Source: Burkholderiales bacterium (lineage in GTDB: Bacteria > Pseudomonadota > Gammaproteobacteria > Burkholderiales > Burkholderiaceae_C). From it: 64,000 nucleotides of DNA. This document shows, in pieces, positions 26,367 through 34,152 of the stretch. Position 1 is the first letter of the stretch. The number at the start of each line of letters is the position of its first letter. Below the pieces are notes generated by a model that was not told the DNA's origin, searched no databases, and was given only the letters and a program-made list of their open reading frames with translations. The translations under genes were made by a program, and so were the position numbers. The stretch is taken from positions 124,001 through 188,000 of the forward strand of contig JACRPO010000008.1 of assembly GCA_016223165.1 (NCBI GenBank). Reading direction: 5' to 3'.

Positions 26367-26750
26367 TCAGAACGCGGCCTTCAGCGCACCGCGGATGCGG
26401 TCGGTCGAGGTGTCGCCCAGCAGCCGCGCCACTTCCTGCTGGCCCTTGAAGACCACCAAGGTCGATTGCGCGCGCACACCGAGGCGGCGCTTGAGATCCT
26501 TCTCGGTGTCGTAATCGGCACGCAGCACGGTGAGGTCCAGGCCGGGCTCCGTCTTCAGCGACTGCAGCACCTTGTCCTGTGCGCGGCAGGTCGGGCACCA
26601 GTCGGCATGGAAGTGCAAGGCCACCGGCAGGTTGGCCTTTTGCGCCGCGGCCAGGGCCTCGGCCGAATAGGGTTTGACGTCGAGTGCGTGGGCCAGCGCC
26701 GCGTTGGTGAAGAGAACGGCAGCGACGATCAATCGTCTTTTCAGGGTCAT
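26367..26750 (-). CDS. Periplasmic thioredoxin-fold protein
   Basis: A 127-residue protein with a signal peptide (LIVAAVLFTNAALAHA) and a thioredoxin active site WCPTC at about residues 51-55 (FHADWCPTCRAQDKVLQ). The cis-Pro loop region is replaced by AQSTLVVFKGQQEVARL. It should be reduced by the CcdA-like protein encoded 13 bp downstream and act on periplasmic disulfides. Confidence 0.87.
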   Translation of the reverse strand: MTLKRRLIVAAVLFTNAALAHALDVKPYSAEALAAAQKANLPVALHFHADWCPTCRAQDKVLQSLKTEPGLDLTVLRADYDTEKDLKRRLGVRAQSTLVVFKGQQEVARLLGDTSTDRIRGALKAAF

Positions 26751-26809
26751 GGGTCTTCCTTGGGGCCGCCAGGGCCATGGGTGCAAGTTCGCTCGCCACC
26801 CGCTGCGAG

Positions 26810-27517
26810 TTACACGCCGCGCCGACGCGCTTCGGATTCCAGGGCATCCAGGTCGGCCGCCCAGTCGATCGGCGCGCGGCTCAGCAATTCGAGGCGGTGG
26901 TCGCGCCGTGCTTGCGCGGGGTCGGCCCGGCGAGCCAGGCGCTGGTCTCGTCGTACGAGCAGGTCGGCGATCAAGGGTTGGTACAGCCGCACGAAGCCGG
27001 TCAGCCAGCGGCATGACAACGCATGGCCTTCGATCGCGCCCAGCTCGAAGCGCTCGACGAAGGACATCGTGGTCGCGGCGTCGAACCAGTGGCCGTCGGT
27101 GACCCATTGGTTGACGGTGAACAGCTCCACCGGCGCGCCGCGCGCATCGAGCGAGACGGCGATCAAGTGCGTCGGTGCGCTGCGCACCCAGCGCGCGCTC
27201 TCTCGTCTCGCGTAGCGGCGGCGCCCCGACGCGGTGGCGTGCCAGAACAGGTGCAGATGGCCATGCTCACGGCCAGTGTCGCGGTGCGAGTGGTAGTAGA
27301 ACTGCGAGCCGCGCCGCGGGTCGATCACGTCGCCTTCGGGGTAGTGCTCGAACTCGACGACCTCGCGGCCTTCGATCCAGCTCTGCAGCACCGAGCCGGA
27401 CGCCGCCGTTGCCTCGGCGAACGCCGACACGCTCGCGCGCGCACTCTGCAAGGCACGCGCCAGCCGGGCGTCGGTGGCTTCGCGCCAGTGGCGCCGCAGA
27501 CTCGACGATGTATTCAT
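26810..27517 (-). CDS. DUF6969-type protein, copy 1
   Basis: A 235-residue soluble protein with no signal peptide. It shares a distinctive core with 33341-34102: FEHYPxxDVxD, SQxYYHxHR and GHxHxF (His76, His78, His87, His89), then NxWVTDxxW. The His arrangement looks like a metal site. I associate it with the DUF6969 family from memory, which has no known function. It follows the secreted Cys-repeat gene by 69 bp. The same pairing recurs at 33341-34842, suggesting that it modifies, matures or regulates the Cys-repeat partner. Confidence 0.7.
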   Translation of the reverse strand: MNTSSSLRRHWREATDARLARALQSARASVSAFAEATAASGSVLQSWIEGREVVEFEHYPEGDVIDPRRGSQFYYHSHRDTGREHGHLHLFWHATASGRRRYARRESARWVRSAPTHLIAVSLDARGAPVELFTVNQWVTDGHWFDAATTMSFVERFELGAIEGHALSCRWLTGFVRLYQPLIADLLVRRDQRLARRADPAQARRDHRLELLSRAPIDWAADLDALESEARRRGV

Positions 27518-27586
27518 TTCATTGAGCTCAGGCGCGGGAGACCGCCGTCGGCTGGTGCCCCGAGGGTATCCCGTGCGATGCAGCAG

Positions 27587-27910
27587 CTACTTCTTGGCGG
27601 CGCAGGCACCGCATTTGGCCTTGGCAGCACCGCACTTGGCAGCCCCGCACTTGACCGCTGCGCACTTGACCGCTGCGCACTTGGCCCTGGCGGCACCGCG
27701 CTTGGCACCGCACTTCGCGCTGCATTTGGCCTTGGCGGCGCTGGCCGCGCAGGCCGCAGGCTTGGCCTTGCACGCACCGCACTTCGCGGCGGTCTGCCTC
27801 GGACCGCATTTGCTGGGCGCACAGGCGGCCATGACGTTGCCGCTCAACGCTGCGGCGCTAACGACGGCCGAGGCCAGCGCTTTGGACAGGGTGGAAGAAA
27901 GCTGGTTCAT
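27587..27910 (-). CDS. Secreted low-complexity Cys/Lys/Ala-repeat protein
   Basis: A 107-residue protein with a signal peptide (KALASAVVSAAALSGNVMA). The mature chain is almost only Ala, Lys, Cys and Gly, with 13 cysteines in KCGA/KCAAV-type units spaced mostly 3-7 residues apart. A strong AGGAGA ribosome-binding site precedes the ATG. The class B ECF promoter lies about 260 bp upstream. Composition suggests a periplasmic metal buffer or a modified-peptide precursor comparable in idea to HvfA or bufferins. No MNIO enzyme is next to it; a DUF6969-type gene is instead. Confidence 0.75.
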   Translation of the reverse strand: MNQLSSTLSKALASAVVSAAALSGNVMAACAPSKCGPRQTAAKCGACKAKPAACAASAAKAKCSAKCGAKRGAARAKCAAVKCAAVKCGAAKCGAAKAKCGACAAKK

Positions 27911-28352
27911 GAAGATCTCCTGAAGACACAAGGTCAGTGGGTTGAAGAACGCCACCGAGCCGTCGGCGCCGGGGCGGGCATGCGCGGACCGCGCTGGCGC
28001 GATCCGTGGCATTGGGGTCGATGCCGCTGCAAGGGTTTTCCAGAAGTGCCAGGCGGTCGAGACGCGCCTCGTCGGGCGGGGGGATCTTGGCAGTGGCCGG
28101 TGTCATCGGGTGCGCGGGCAGTCCAGCAAGGCATGGGAAGCCCGGCGCAAGCCGACCTCTCGATTGCATGGACGAGGCAGACCGCCGACTGCTTACACGG
28201 GTTTGTCCGACAGCCATCGCGGCAACACGGCTTTGCGCAAGAAGCGTGACGCTCGCGCGTCCATTCGGCAGCCCGTGTCATGCATGCCGCGTCGGCAATC
28301 AAGAACAAGTCTCGATGCCCATGAACGAGCGTTGGACGCACTTGCCGTGGCG
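27911..28352. other. Long leader region of the Cys-repeat operon
   Basis: These 440 bp hold the class B promoter (28171-28196) and about 260 bp of predicted untranslated leader. A minus-strand frame is open in part of it, but its residue composition is unconvincing and it would overlap the Cys-repeat start. No clear riboswitch was recognised. Confidence 0.5.
28171..28196 (-). promoter_or_regulatory. Class B ECF promoter of Cys-repeat operon (GTAAGC-N16-CGTC)
   Basis: The minus strand has GTAAGC (28191-28196), a 16-bp spacer and CGTC (28171-28174) followed by CATGC. It differs from the bufferin promoter in one -35 base. It is the only such site upstream of the 27910-21626 gene series. Confidence 0.65.
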
Positions 28353-28946
28353 TCACTGCTTGGCCTGCAGCAGCGCGAAACTCGCAAGCCGCAGCAGACG
28401 CCAGCCGCGCGCGGCCAACACCAGACCGCACAAGGCGACCGCAGCGTGCAGCGCCGCCGCAGGCGCCTGCCATCCGGTCCAGGCAACGCCTGCGGCCAGC
28501 ACGCCCATGGCGGCAACGATGGCCCATTCCGCGGCGGCGTGTGCGCGCCCGCCGGCCGCGGCGATCAGCGCCCAACCCAGAACCAGCACCGCGGCCGATG
28601 TCGGTGACGTCGTTCCGGGCGTCCACCACCCCCGCAGCGCGAGCAAGAGGGCCAGCAGCACGAGGACCGCGAGCAACAGGGCACCCAAGCCCGCGGAGGC
28701 GCAACGAATGGCTGCCCGCCAGGCGTCCCAGGGCGCCTGCCGGCTCATCGACGCACCGAAGGCGCGCATCGCGAGCAAGGCGGCGCCGCTCGCCAGCGCG
28801 AGATCGAAGCGCGCGATGCCGGCGGCAAACACCAAGGCCGGCACGAGTACCAACGTGCCCGTGGCCAACGGCGGCTCGGCAGCGGGCCGCGCCGCCATCC
28901 GCCGAGAGCCCGCCCACCAGGCGACGATCCGATCGAGCACACCCAC
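28353..28946 (-). CDS. Polytopic membrane protein, unknown
   Basis: A 197-residue protein with about six hydrophobic segments (GTLVLVPALVFAAGIARF; LGALLLAVLVLLALLLAL; AAVLVLGWALIAAAG; WAIVAAMGVLAAGVAWTG; LHAAVALCGLVLAA). No conserved motif or family was recognised. A weak class C-like element (GTAACC at 29050-29055, N16, CGAC at 29030-29033) lies 84 bp upstream. Confidence 0.6.
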   Translation of the reverse strand: MGVLDRIVAWWAGSRRMAARPAAEPPLATGTLVLVPALVFAAGIARFDLALASGAALLAMRAFGASMSRQAPWDAWRAAIRCASAGLGALLLAVLVLLALLLALRGWWTPGTTSPTSAAVLVLGWALIAAAGGRAHAAAEWAIVAAMGVLAAGVAWTGWQAPAAALHAAVALCGLVLAARGWRLLRLASFALLQAKQ

Positions 28947-29125
28947 CCCCAGCGTTGTCAGTCAGGCGCCGCGGGTCTTGGGAACCGAATCGATGCGCAC
29001 TGCAAAACGCAACCCGCGACGCATGCCAAGTCGTCGCAGCGGCCACTTGGGTTACCGCAGCGCGGCACGGCGGACTGTTTCGTGCGGCGCAACGGTGTCT
29101 TGGCCGGCGCGCGGATTCTGTTGCC

Positions 29126-29524
29126 CACGTCGAATCGGGCAGCTCGCCGGTACGCACGGCGATGTCCACGCCCTCGTCCATCAGGTTGATCACGCGGTCG
29201 ACAAACCAGCGTGACGCGCTGACGTCGGGGCGGCGGTTCAGGTACTCGGTGACGATGGGCATCACGTGCTTCGCACCGAACAGCACCGGCGCGGTCAGCA
29301 GCAGATGGCCGCGCGGCCCGCGTCAACAGGCGCACGCCGAGCTGCCCCTCGAGCTCGGCGACGGCGCGCGTCACGGCCGGCGGCGAGAGGCCCAGCTTGC
29401 GCGCCGCGCCGGCAGAGCTGCCCGCATCCACCACGGCGGTGAAGACGGTCATCAGGTGAAGTCGGTCCGGGCCCACGGTTGCAGGCGCTGAGCGCGGTTG
29501 GGTCAATGCAGCAAGTTCGTTCAC
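29126..29524 (-). pseudogene. LysR-family regulator remnant
   Basis: The N-terminal helix-turn-helix is intact (HLMTVFTAVVDAGSSAGAARKLGLSPPAVTRAVAELEGQLGVRLLTR). The frame then shifts and a long internal piece is missing. A fragment of the effector domain (LFGAKHVMPIVTEYLNRRPDV, RWFVDRVINLMDEGVDIAVRTGELPDST) continues in another frame and then ends. It therefore cannot encode a working regulator. Confidence 0.78.
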
Positions 29525-29530
29525 AGCGGT

Positions 29531-29556
29531 GTCACGCCGCCCGCCTGTTCCACGAC
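29531..29556 (+). promoter_or_regulatory. Class A ECF promoter (GTCACG-N16-CGAC)
   Basis: GTCACG (29531-29536), a 16-bp spacer and CGAC (29553-29556), 85 bp before the secreted protein at 29641. It is identical in boxes and spacing to sites at 34977, 35038, 41410 and 47953. Confidence 0.68.
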
Positions 29557-29640
29557 AAACACTTCGACGATTCGGGAACGCGGTGGGTCAGATCGTCGAC
29601 CGCATCCGACGCTCCCACTGCAAGTTCCGAAGGAGTTCGC

Positions 29641-30063
29641 ATGAACAAGCTCGTCATGGCCTTTGTCCTCGCCGGCGTGGCCGGCGGCGCCTCAGCGGAC
29701 CCAACCGCACCGCCAACCGAGGCTGTGCCCTCGCTGAATTTGGTCGCGAGACAGGCTGCGCCGGTCTCGGCCGCGCTCGAGAGTGCGGAATACCGCCGTG
29801 CCGCACTCGCCTACATCGATGGGCTCGCTTCGCAGCGTGATCCACGCGCGCAAAGCGGCGGAGTGTGGGTGCCGGGCCCACAGGCATTGCGACTGGCTCG
29901 CAGTGGCACGGACATGCCGGATGCGATCTCGGCAGCGCGCGCGGCAGGCGAGTGCCCCCGATTCATGTCGGCCGACGTGGCGGTGCGGGCGCTGCGCGCT
30001 GCCGAGGCGGCAGCGGCCGGCGATGGCGTAGCGTTGGCGCGTTCCGGGCTGAACTCGAGATAG
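29641..30063 (+). CDS. Secreted 140-residue protein, unknown
   Basis: Starts MNKLVMAFVLAGVAGGASA (signal peptide) after a GGAG ribosome-binding site. The mature part is Ala/Arg rich and probably helical (VSAALESAEYRRAALAYIDGLASQRD; ISAARAAGECPRFMSADVAVRALRAAEAAA). No family was recognised. A class A ECF promoter lies upstream, placing it in the same predicted regulon as the DUF4148 protein and the porin. Confidence 0.65.
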   Translation: MNKLVMAFVLAGVAGGASADPTAPPTEAVPSLNLVARQAAPVSAALESAEYRRAALAYIDGLASQRDPRAQSGGVWVPGPQALRLARSGTDMPDAISAARAAGECPRFMSADVAVRALRAAEAAAAGDGVALARSGLNSR

Positions 30064-30093
30064 GGTTCACTTGCAGCACCACGGTCGTGTCGC

Positions 30094-30300
30094 GTGCCGC
30101 ATCTGATCCCCGACACCGCCAAGGCGCGCGGCATCAGCGATGAGCAGGTGGTGCGCGACGTGTTGTTGGCGGCGCAGCCGACCAAGCGCTTCGGCACCAC
30201 CGACGAGGTGGCGCAACTGGTGGCCTTCCTGCGCACCGACGCCGCCGCGTCGATCACCGGCACGGTGATGCCCATCGACGGCGGCTGGACGGCGCATTGA
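30094..30300 (+). pseudogene. C-terminal piece of SDR dehydrogenase (3-hydroxybutyrate dehydrogenase type)
   Basis: About 68 codons encode only the end of a short-chain dehydrogenase (VVRDVLLAAQPTKRFGTTDEVAQLVAFLRTD, SITGTVMPIDGGWTAH). The Rossmann half and catalytic YxxxK are absent. bdhA and a DUF3734 patatin gene form a common pair in Burkholderiales, so this is the decayed bdhA of that pair. Confidence 0.8.
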
Positions 30301-31529
30301 TGAAAGCGAGCGCGACCCAAGCCCCCGCGGCGACGCAACGACGCAATGGGGCCAGGCAGCAGCCCGCTTCAGCCGCCCGCCGCGCCAAGGTGCGCGCAGA
30401 CCACTGCCCGCCGTCGGCTGATCGCCAGGTCGTGCTCGTGTTGCCTGGTGGCGGCGCACTCGGCGCCTACCAGGCCGGCGTGTACGAGGGCCTGCACCGG
30501 GTCGGCATCGAGCCCGACTGGGTCATCGGCACTTCGATCGGCGCCATCAACGCCGCACTGATCGCCGGCAACCGGCCCGAGCGCCGCGTACAGCGCCTGC
30601 ACGATTTCTGGCAGACCGTCGCCTTCAAGGGCCTGCCGGCGCTGTGGCCGGGTCTGCCCGGCATGCCCAACGCCTTCACGATGTTCAATGCGCTCAGCCG
30701 CGGGCTGCCGGGCTTCTTCGCACCCAACCACCGCGCCTGGCTGAGCCCCCACCTGCCGCTGGCAGAAGACGACGCGGGCTACTACCACACCACCGAGTTG
30801 CGCAACACCTTGAACGCGCTGATCGTCCCCGGCCTGCTCAACGCCTGTGCGCCGCGCCTGACGGTCGGGGCGGTCAACGTGCGCAGCGGCACGATGCGCT
30901 ACTTCGACAGCCGCGACGAGCCGGTGGGCATCGAGCACGTACTGGCCTCCGGCGCCTTGCCGCCCGCCTTTCCGGCAGTGCCCATCGGTGGCGAGCTGTA
31001 CTGGGACGGCGGCATCTACTCCAACACCCCGATCGAGACCGTGTTCGACGACGCGGCGCGGCAAAGCGCCCTCGTGTTCGCGGTGCAGCTGTGGAACGCG
31101 GCCGGTGCGGCGCCGTCCTCGATGACGCAGGTTAACAACCGGCAGAAGGACATCCAGTTCTCGAGCCGCATCGACAGCCATGTGCAGCGCCAGGCGCAGA
31201 TCCACCGGCTCAGGCACATCGTGCGCGAGTTGGTCAAGGCACTGCCTGCCGCCGCGCGCGCACGGCCCGAGATCGCGGAGATGGCCGGCTACGGCTGCGG
31301 CACGGTGATGCACCTGATGCGCCTGGTCGCGCCGCGCCTGCCCGACGAGGACCAGACCAAGGACATGGACTTCCACACCTCGCGCATCCAGGCGCGCTGG
31401 CAGGCCGGCATCGCCGACGCGCAGCGCACCATCGCGCGGCGCGCCTGGCTGGACCCGATCGATGCGACACAGGGCCTGGTGGTGCACGACCTCGAGCCCG
31501 ACACCGCACAGGCGCCGGTGACGGCATGA
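30300..31529 (+). CDS. Patatin-like phospholipase (with DUF3734-type tail)
   Basis: A 409-residue protein with the patatin oxyanion loop LPGGGALGAYQAG, nucleophile GTSIGAINAAL (GxSxG) and Asp in YWDGGIYSNTP. The C-terminal part (NRQKDIQFSSRIDSHVQRQ, FHTSRIQARWQAG) resembles DUF3734. Family members hydrolyse lipids and are often linked to polyhydroxybutyrate metabolism. The ATG overlaps the stop of the bdhA remnant. An 88-bp part of it is duplicated at about 31603-31690. Confidence 0.87.
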   Translation: MKASATQAPAATQRRNGARQQPASAARRAKVRADHCPPSADRQVVLVLPGGGALGAYQAGVYEGLHRVGIEPDWVIGTSIGAINAALIAGNRPERRVQRLHDFWQTVAFKGLPALWPGLPGMPNAFTMFNALSRGLPGFFAPNHRAWLSPHLPLAEDDAGYYHTTELRNTLNALIVPGLLNACAPRLTVGAVNVRSGTMRYFDSRDEPVGIEHVLASGALPPAFPAVPIGGELYWDGGIYSNTPIETVFDDAARQSALVFAVQLWNAAGAAPSSMTQVNNRQKDIQFSSRIDSHVQRQAQIHRLRHIVRELVKALPAAARARPEIAEMAGYGCGTVMHLMRLVAPRLPDEDQTKDMDFHTSRIQARWQAGIADAQRTIARRAWLDPIDATQGLVVHDLEPDTAQAPVTA

Positions 31530-31570
31530 TCGCCGGAGCGCGCGCGCGGCGTTTGCGCGAAGGAGACTGA

Positions 31571-31950
31571 ATGGCCAAGGACTTCGACCTCATCGTCCAC
31601 CGCGTGGCTGAGCCCCCTGCCGCTCGCAGAAGACGATGCGGGCTACTACCACACCACCGAGTTGCGCGACACCTTGAACGCGCTGATCCCGAGGCATTTC
31701 GCTCGAGCGAGCGCAGCCCGACACGCGCCGCCAGCGTGATACCGCGGCCGGCGAGCGCGATGGCCTGAGCGAACGCGTGCTCTGCATCCACATGATCGGC
31801 GCCGACGCGCCCGAGATCGTGCGAAGCCTGGCCGTTGCGCTGACCTGCGGCGCGACCAAGCGCGACTTCGACCGCACGGTGGCCGTGCATCCGACCGCGG
31901 CCGAAGAATTCGTCTTGATGCGCGAACCGTCCGCCGCCACGGTTCGGCGC
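31571..31950 (+). pseudogene. Mosaic remnant of glutathione reductase (gor)
   Basis: The first codons read MAKDFDLIV, the usual start of a glutathione reductase before the FAD motif. They are followed at once by a second copy of part of the patatin gene. From about 31762 the end of gor returns ([51 protein letters not shown]), including the HPTAAEE active-site His-Glu. The FAD, NADP and redox-Cys parts are gone. Confidence 0.75.
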
Positions 31951-32052
31951 CGCCGGTGGCGGCGTGATGCGCGCGCCGCGTGCCGCGGCCGCGGCGGCAC
32001 CCCAGGCTCGGCCCCGGGGTGGCGCCGGACGCGCCTCGCTCGCGGCGCGCCT

Positions 32053-32078
32053 GTCATGCCGGCCCGCCCTCGACCGTC
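32053..32078 (+). promoter_or_regulatory. Class B-like promoter variant before YeeE (GTCATG-N16-CGTC)
   Basis: GTCATG (32053-32058), a 16-bp spacer and CGTC (32075-32078). About 30 bp below it begins a stretch similar to the leader of the DUF3179 gene at 39376, which itself lies 30 bp below GTAATG-N16-CGTC. The parallel positions support function. Confidence 0.5.
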
Positions 32079-32183
32079 TAAAGCGGCGACGGGGTACGCT
32101 GGCACCGTGAGCACAACGCGGCACTGGCCAAGCCCACCGTTTCACACCGGCACCTCGTCACCAACATTCCAGCCCCGATCCAC

Positions 32184-33254
32184 GTGTCATCGACCGCGCT
32201 GCTCGACATCCTGGCTCTTTGCTGTGCCGCGTTGATCGGTTTCGCGGCGCACCGCGCCAGCCTGTGCAACGTGCGCGCCGTGGCCGAAGTGATGACGACG
32301 CGCAGCGCCCACATGCTGTGGAGCCTGCTGCAGGCGGTGGTGTGGATGGTCACCCTGACCGGCGTGCTGGTCCTCGGCTTCGGCCTGGTGCCGCAGCCGG
32401 CACTGGCGCGCACGCCGATGCTCTTGGCCCTGGCCGGCGGGCTGCTGTTCGGCATCGGGGCGGCCGTCAACGGCGGCTGTTCGCTGTCCACGCTGACGCG
32501 GCTGGCCGACGGCCACATCGGCATGGCTGCAACGCTGTCGGGCTTCGCGCTCGGTGTCGCCACCTGGCTCGCCGTGCCGGCGGTCGGGTGGCAGGCAGCC
32601 TTGACGCCCCTGCCATCACCCTGGCTGCGCTGGCCCGATCTGGCGCCGGGGCTGCTGGCGCTGCTGCTGGCATGGGCGCTGCATCGAGCGTGGGGCTTGT
32701 GGCAACTGGCTCGCGCGCGGCCGCAGGGCCCGCGCAAACCCTGGCTGCTGGCGCCGACCTACCCCCTGTCGGTATCGGCAGCGCTGATGGGCCTGGCCGC
32801 GGGCCTGCTGTATGCCACACAGGGCGCGTGGTCCTATACCAGCTACCTGCGCACCGAGGTCCTTCACACCCTCGGCGATGTGCCGGCGGCTTCGGCCTGG
32901 CATGGCGGGCTGGTGCTCTCCCTGGTGGCCGGCATGCTGGCGTCGTCGCTGCAGCGCCGCACGTTCGCCTGGACGCGGCCGCAACGCCTGGGCGGATGGC
33001 TGCGCCATGCCGGCGGCGGCGTGCTGATGGGCGCGGGCGCGGCGATGGTGCCGGGTGGCAACGACACGCTGCTGCTGGGCAGCCTGCCGACGATCACGCT
33101 CGCCGCCGTCGGCACGTACCTGTGCATGCTCATGGGGATCGCGCTGGTCCTGTGGATGATGCGAGTCGCCCGTGCGCCGATGCCGGCGCTGGCTTGTTCC
33201 GCGTCGGGTTGCGACGAACAGAGCGCGTCGCCGACGAAGCCTGCTCCACGATAG
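32184..33254 (+). CDS. YeeE/YedE-family membrane transporter, second copy
   Basis: A 356-residue protein with about nine helices and sulfur-channel motifs [17 protein letters not shown] (early Cys), [23 protein letters not shown] and [17 protein letters not shown]. It ends in a Cys-containing tail ([11 protein letters not shown]). It probably moves thiosulfate or a related sulfur species. The start is GTG (VSSTALLD); in-frame codons upstream look poorly conserved. A leader shared with the DUF3179 gene precedes it. Confidence 0.82.
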   Translation: MSSTALLDILALCCAALIGFAAHRASLCNVRAVAEVMTTRSAHMLWSLLQAVVWMVTLTGVLVLGFGLVPQPALARTPMLLALAGGLLFGIGAAVNGGCSLSTLTRLADGHIGMAATLSGFALGVATWLAVPAVGWQAALTPLPSPWLRWPDLAPGLLALLLAWALHRAWGLWQLARARPQGPRKPWLLAPTYPLSVSAALMGLAAGLLYATQGAWSYTSYLRTEVLHTLGDVPAASAWHGGLVLSLVAGMLASSLQRRTFAWTRPQRLGGWLRHAGGGVLMGAGAAMVPGGNDTLLLGSLPTITLAAVGTYLCMLMGIALVLWMMRVARAPMPALACSASGCDEQSASPTKPAPR

Positions 33255-33340
33255 GTGCCGGGCCGCCAACCGACGGCCGGCGCTCAACCAGGTACGACTT
33301 CGACCCGCAAACGATCGGGCGATAGTTCGGTCGGCGTGTA

Positions 33341-34102
33341 TCACCGCAGTCGCCGGCGCACGAACTCCAGTTGAGCATCGACCGAGATCGGCAACCAGCT
33401 CGTGACGTCGAGGGCCCGGTCTTCGAACACGTCTTCACCAGGGTGAGCCTGCTGCCAGAGCGCGACTTGCCGGTCGCGCTCCGCGAGCAGCAGTGCCATC
33501 TGCGGCTGGAACAGCACGAACATCGCGCTGATCCAGCGGTTGGCGGGCCACGACGGGCCGGCATGGTCGATGCGGAAGCGCTCGAGCAGTTGCGTCGCGT
33601 CAGCAGCCGTGTACCAGGCCTCGTCGGTGACCCAGCGGTTGGTGGTGAACAGCCCGATCGGGTAACCCCAGGCATCCATCGAGATCGACACCAGGTGCGA
33701 CAGTGCCGCGTCGCCCGCGGGCCAGGGTTCGCTGGCGCGCTCGGCAACAGGACGCATGCCGGCCGGCATGCCGGGTTGGCGCACGAAGGTGTGGAAGTGG
33801 CCGTTCTCGCCGGGCAGGCCGCGATGGGCGTGGTAGTAGTACTGCGACTGTGTCTCGGCGTCGAAAACGTCGTCGTCGGGATAGTGCTCGAATTCGAGGA
33901 ACTCGGGCGCACCGCGAAGCAACTCACCCACCACGTTGAGCTTGGCCTTGCGCAGCACGCGCCAGCATTCCTGCACCTCCTCGCCGGCGGCCAGGAGTCG
34001 GGTCAGTTGCGGTGAGTCCAGGCGCTCGAGGGCCGCCTGGACTCGTTCGAATGGCAGTTCTGCAATCACGGGCGCGGCAAGACCCTCAGTGCATGACGGC
34101 AT
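33341..34102 (-). CDS. DUF6969-type protein, copy 2
   Basis: A 253-residue soluble protein homologous to 26810-27517. It has FEHYPDDDVFD, SQYYYHAHR and GHFHTF (His91, His93, His102, His104), then NRWVTDEAWYTAAD. Regions outside this core are divergent, so it is an old duplication, not a recent copy. It follows the Cys-repeat cytochrome gene by 50 bp on the same strand. The constant pairing with a Cys-repeat secreted partner is the best clue to function. No ribosome-binding site is obvious; start MPSCTEG is tentative. Confidence 0.7.
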   Translation of the reverse strand: MPSCTEGLAAPVIAELPFERVQAALERLDSPQLTRLLAAGEEVQECWRVLRKAKLNVVGELLRGAPEFLEFEHYPDDDVFDAETQSQYYYHAHRGLPGENGHFHTFVRQPGMPAGMRPVAERASEPWPAGDAALSHLVSISMDAWGYPIGLFTTNRWVTDEAWYTAADATQLLERFRIDHAGPSWPANRWISAMFVLFQPQMALLLAERDRQVALWQQAHPGEDVFEDRALDVTSWLPISVDAQLEFVRRRLR

Positions 34103-34152
34103 CGTCGCCGAAGCCGCGCTGATCGCCAAGGTCTTGCGCGCCGGATGCAGGC

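Noticed and set aside
27858..28217. Open minus-strand frame in the leader of the Cys-repeat operon
   Set aside because: It overlaps the Cys-repeat start, has no ribosome-binding site and shows an arginine/proline-rich shadow composition.
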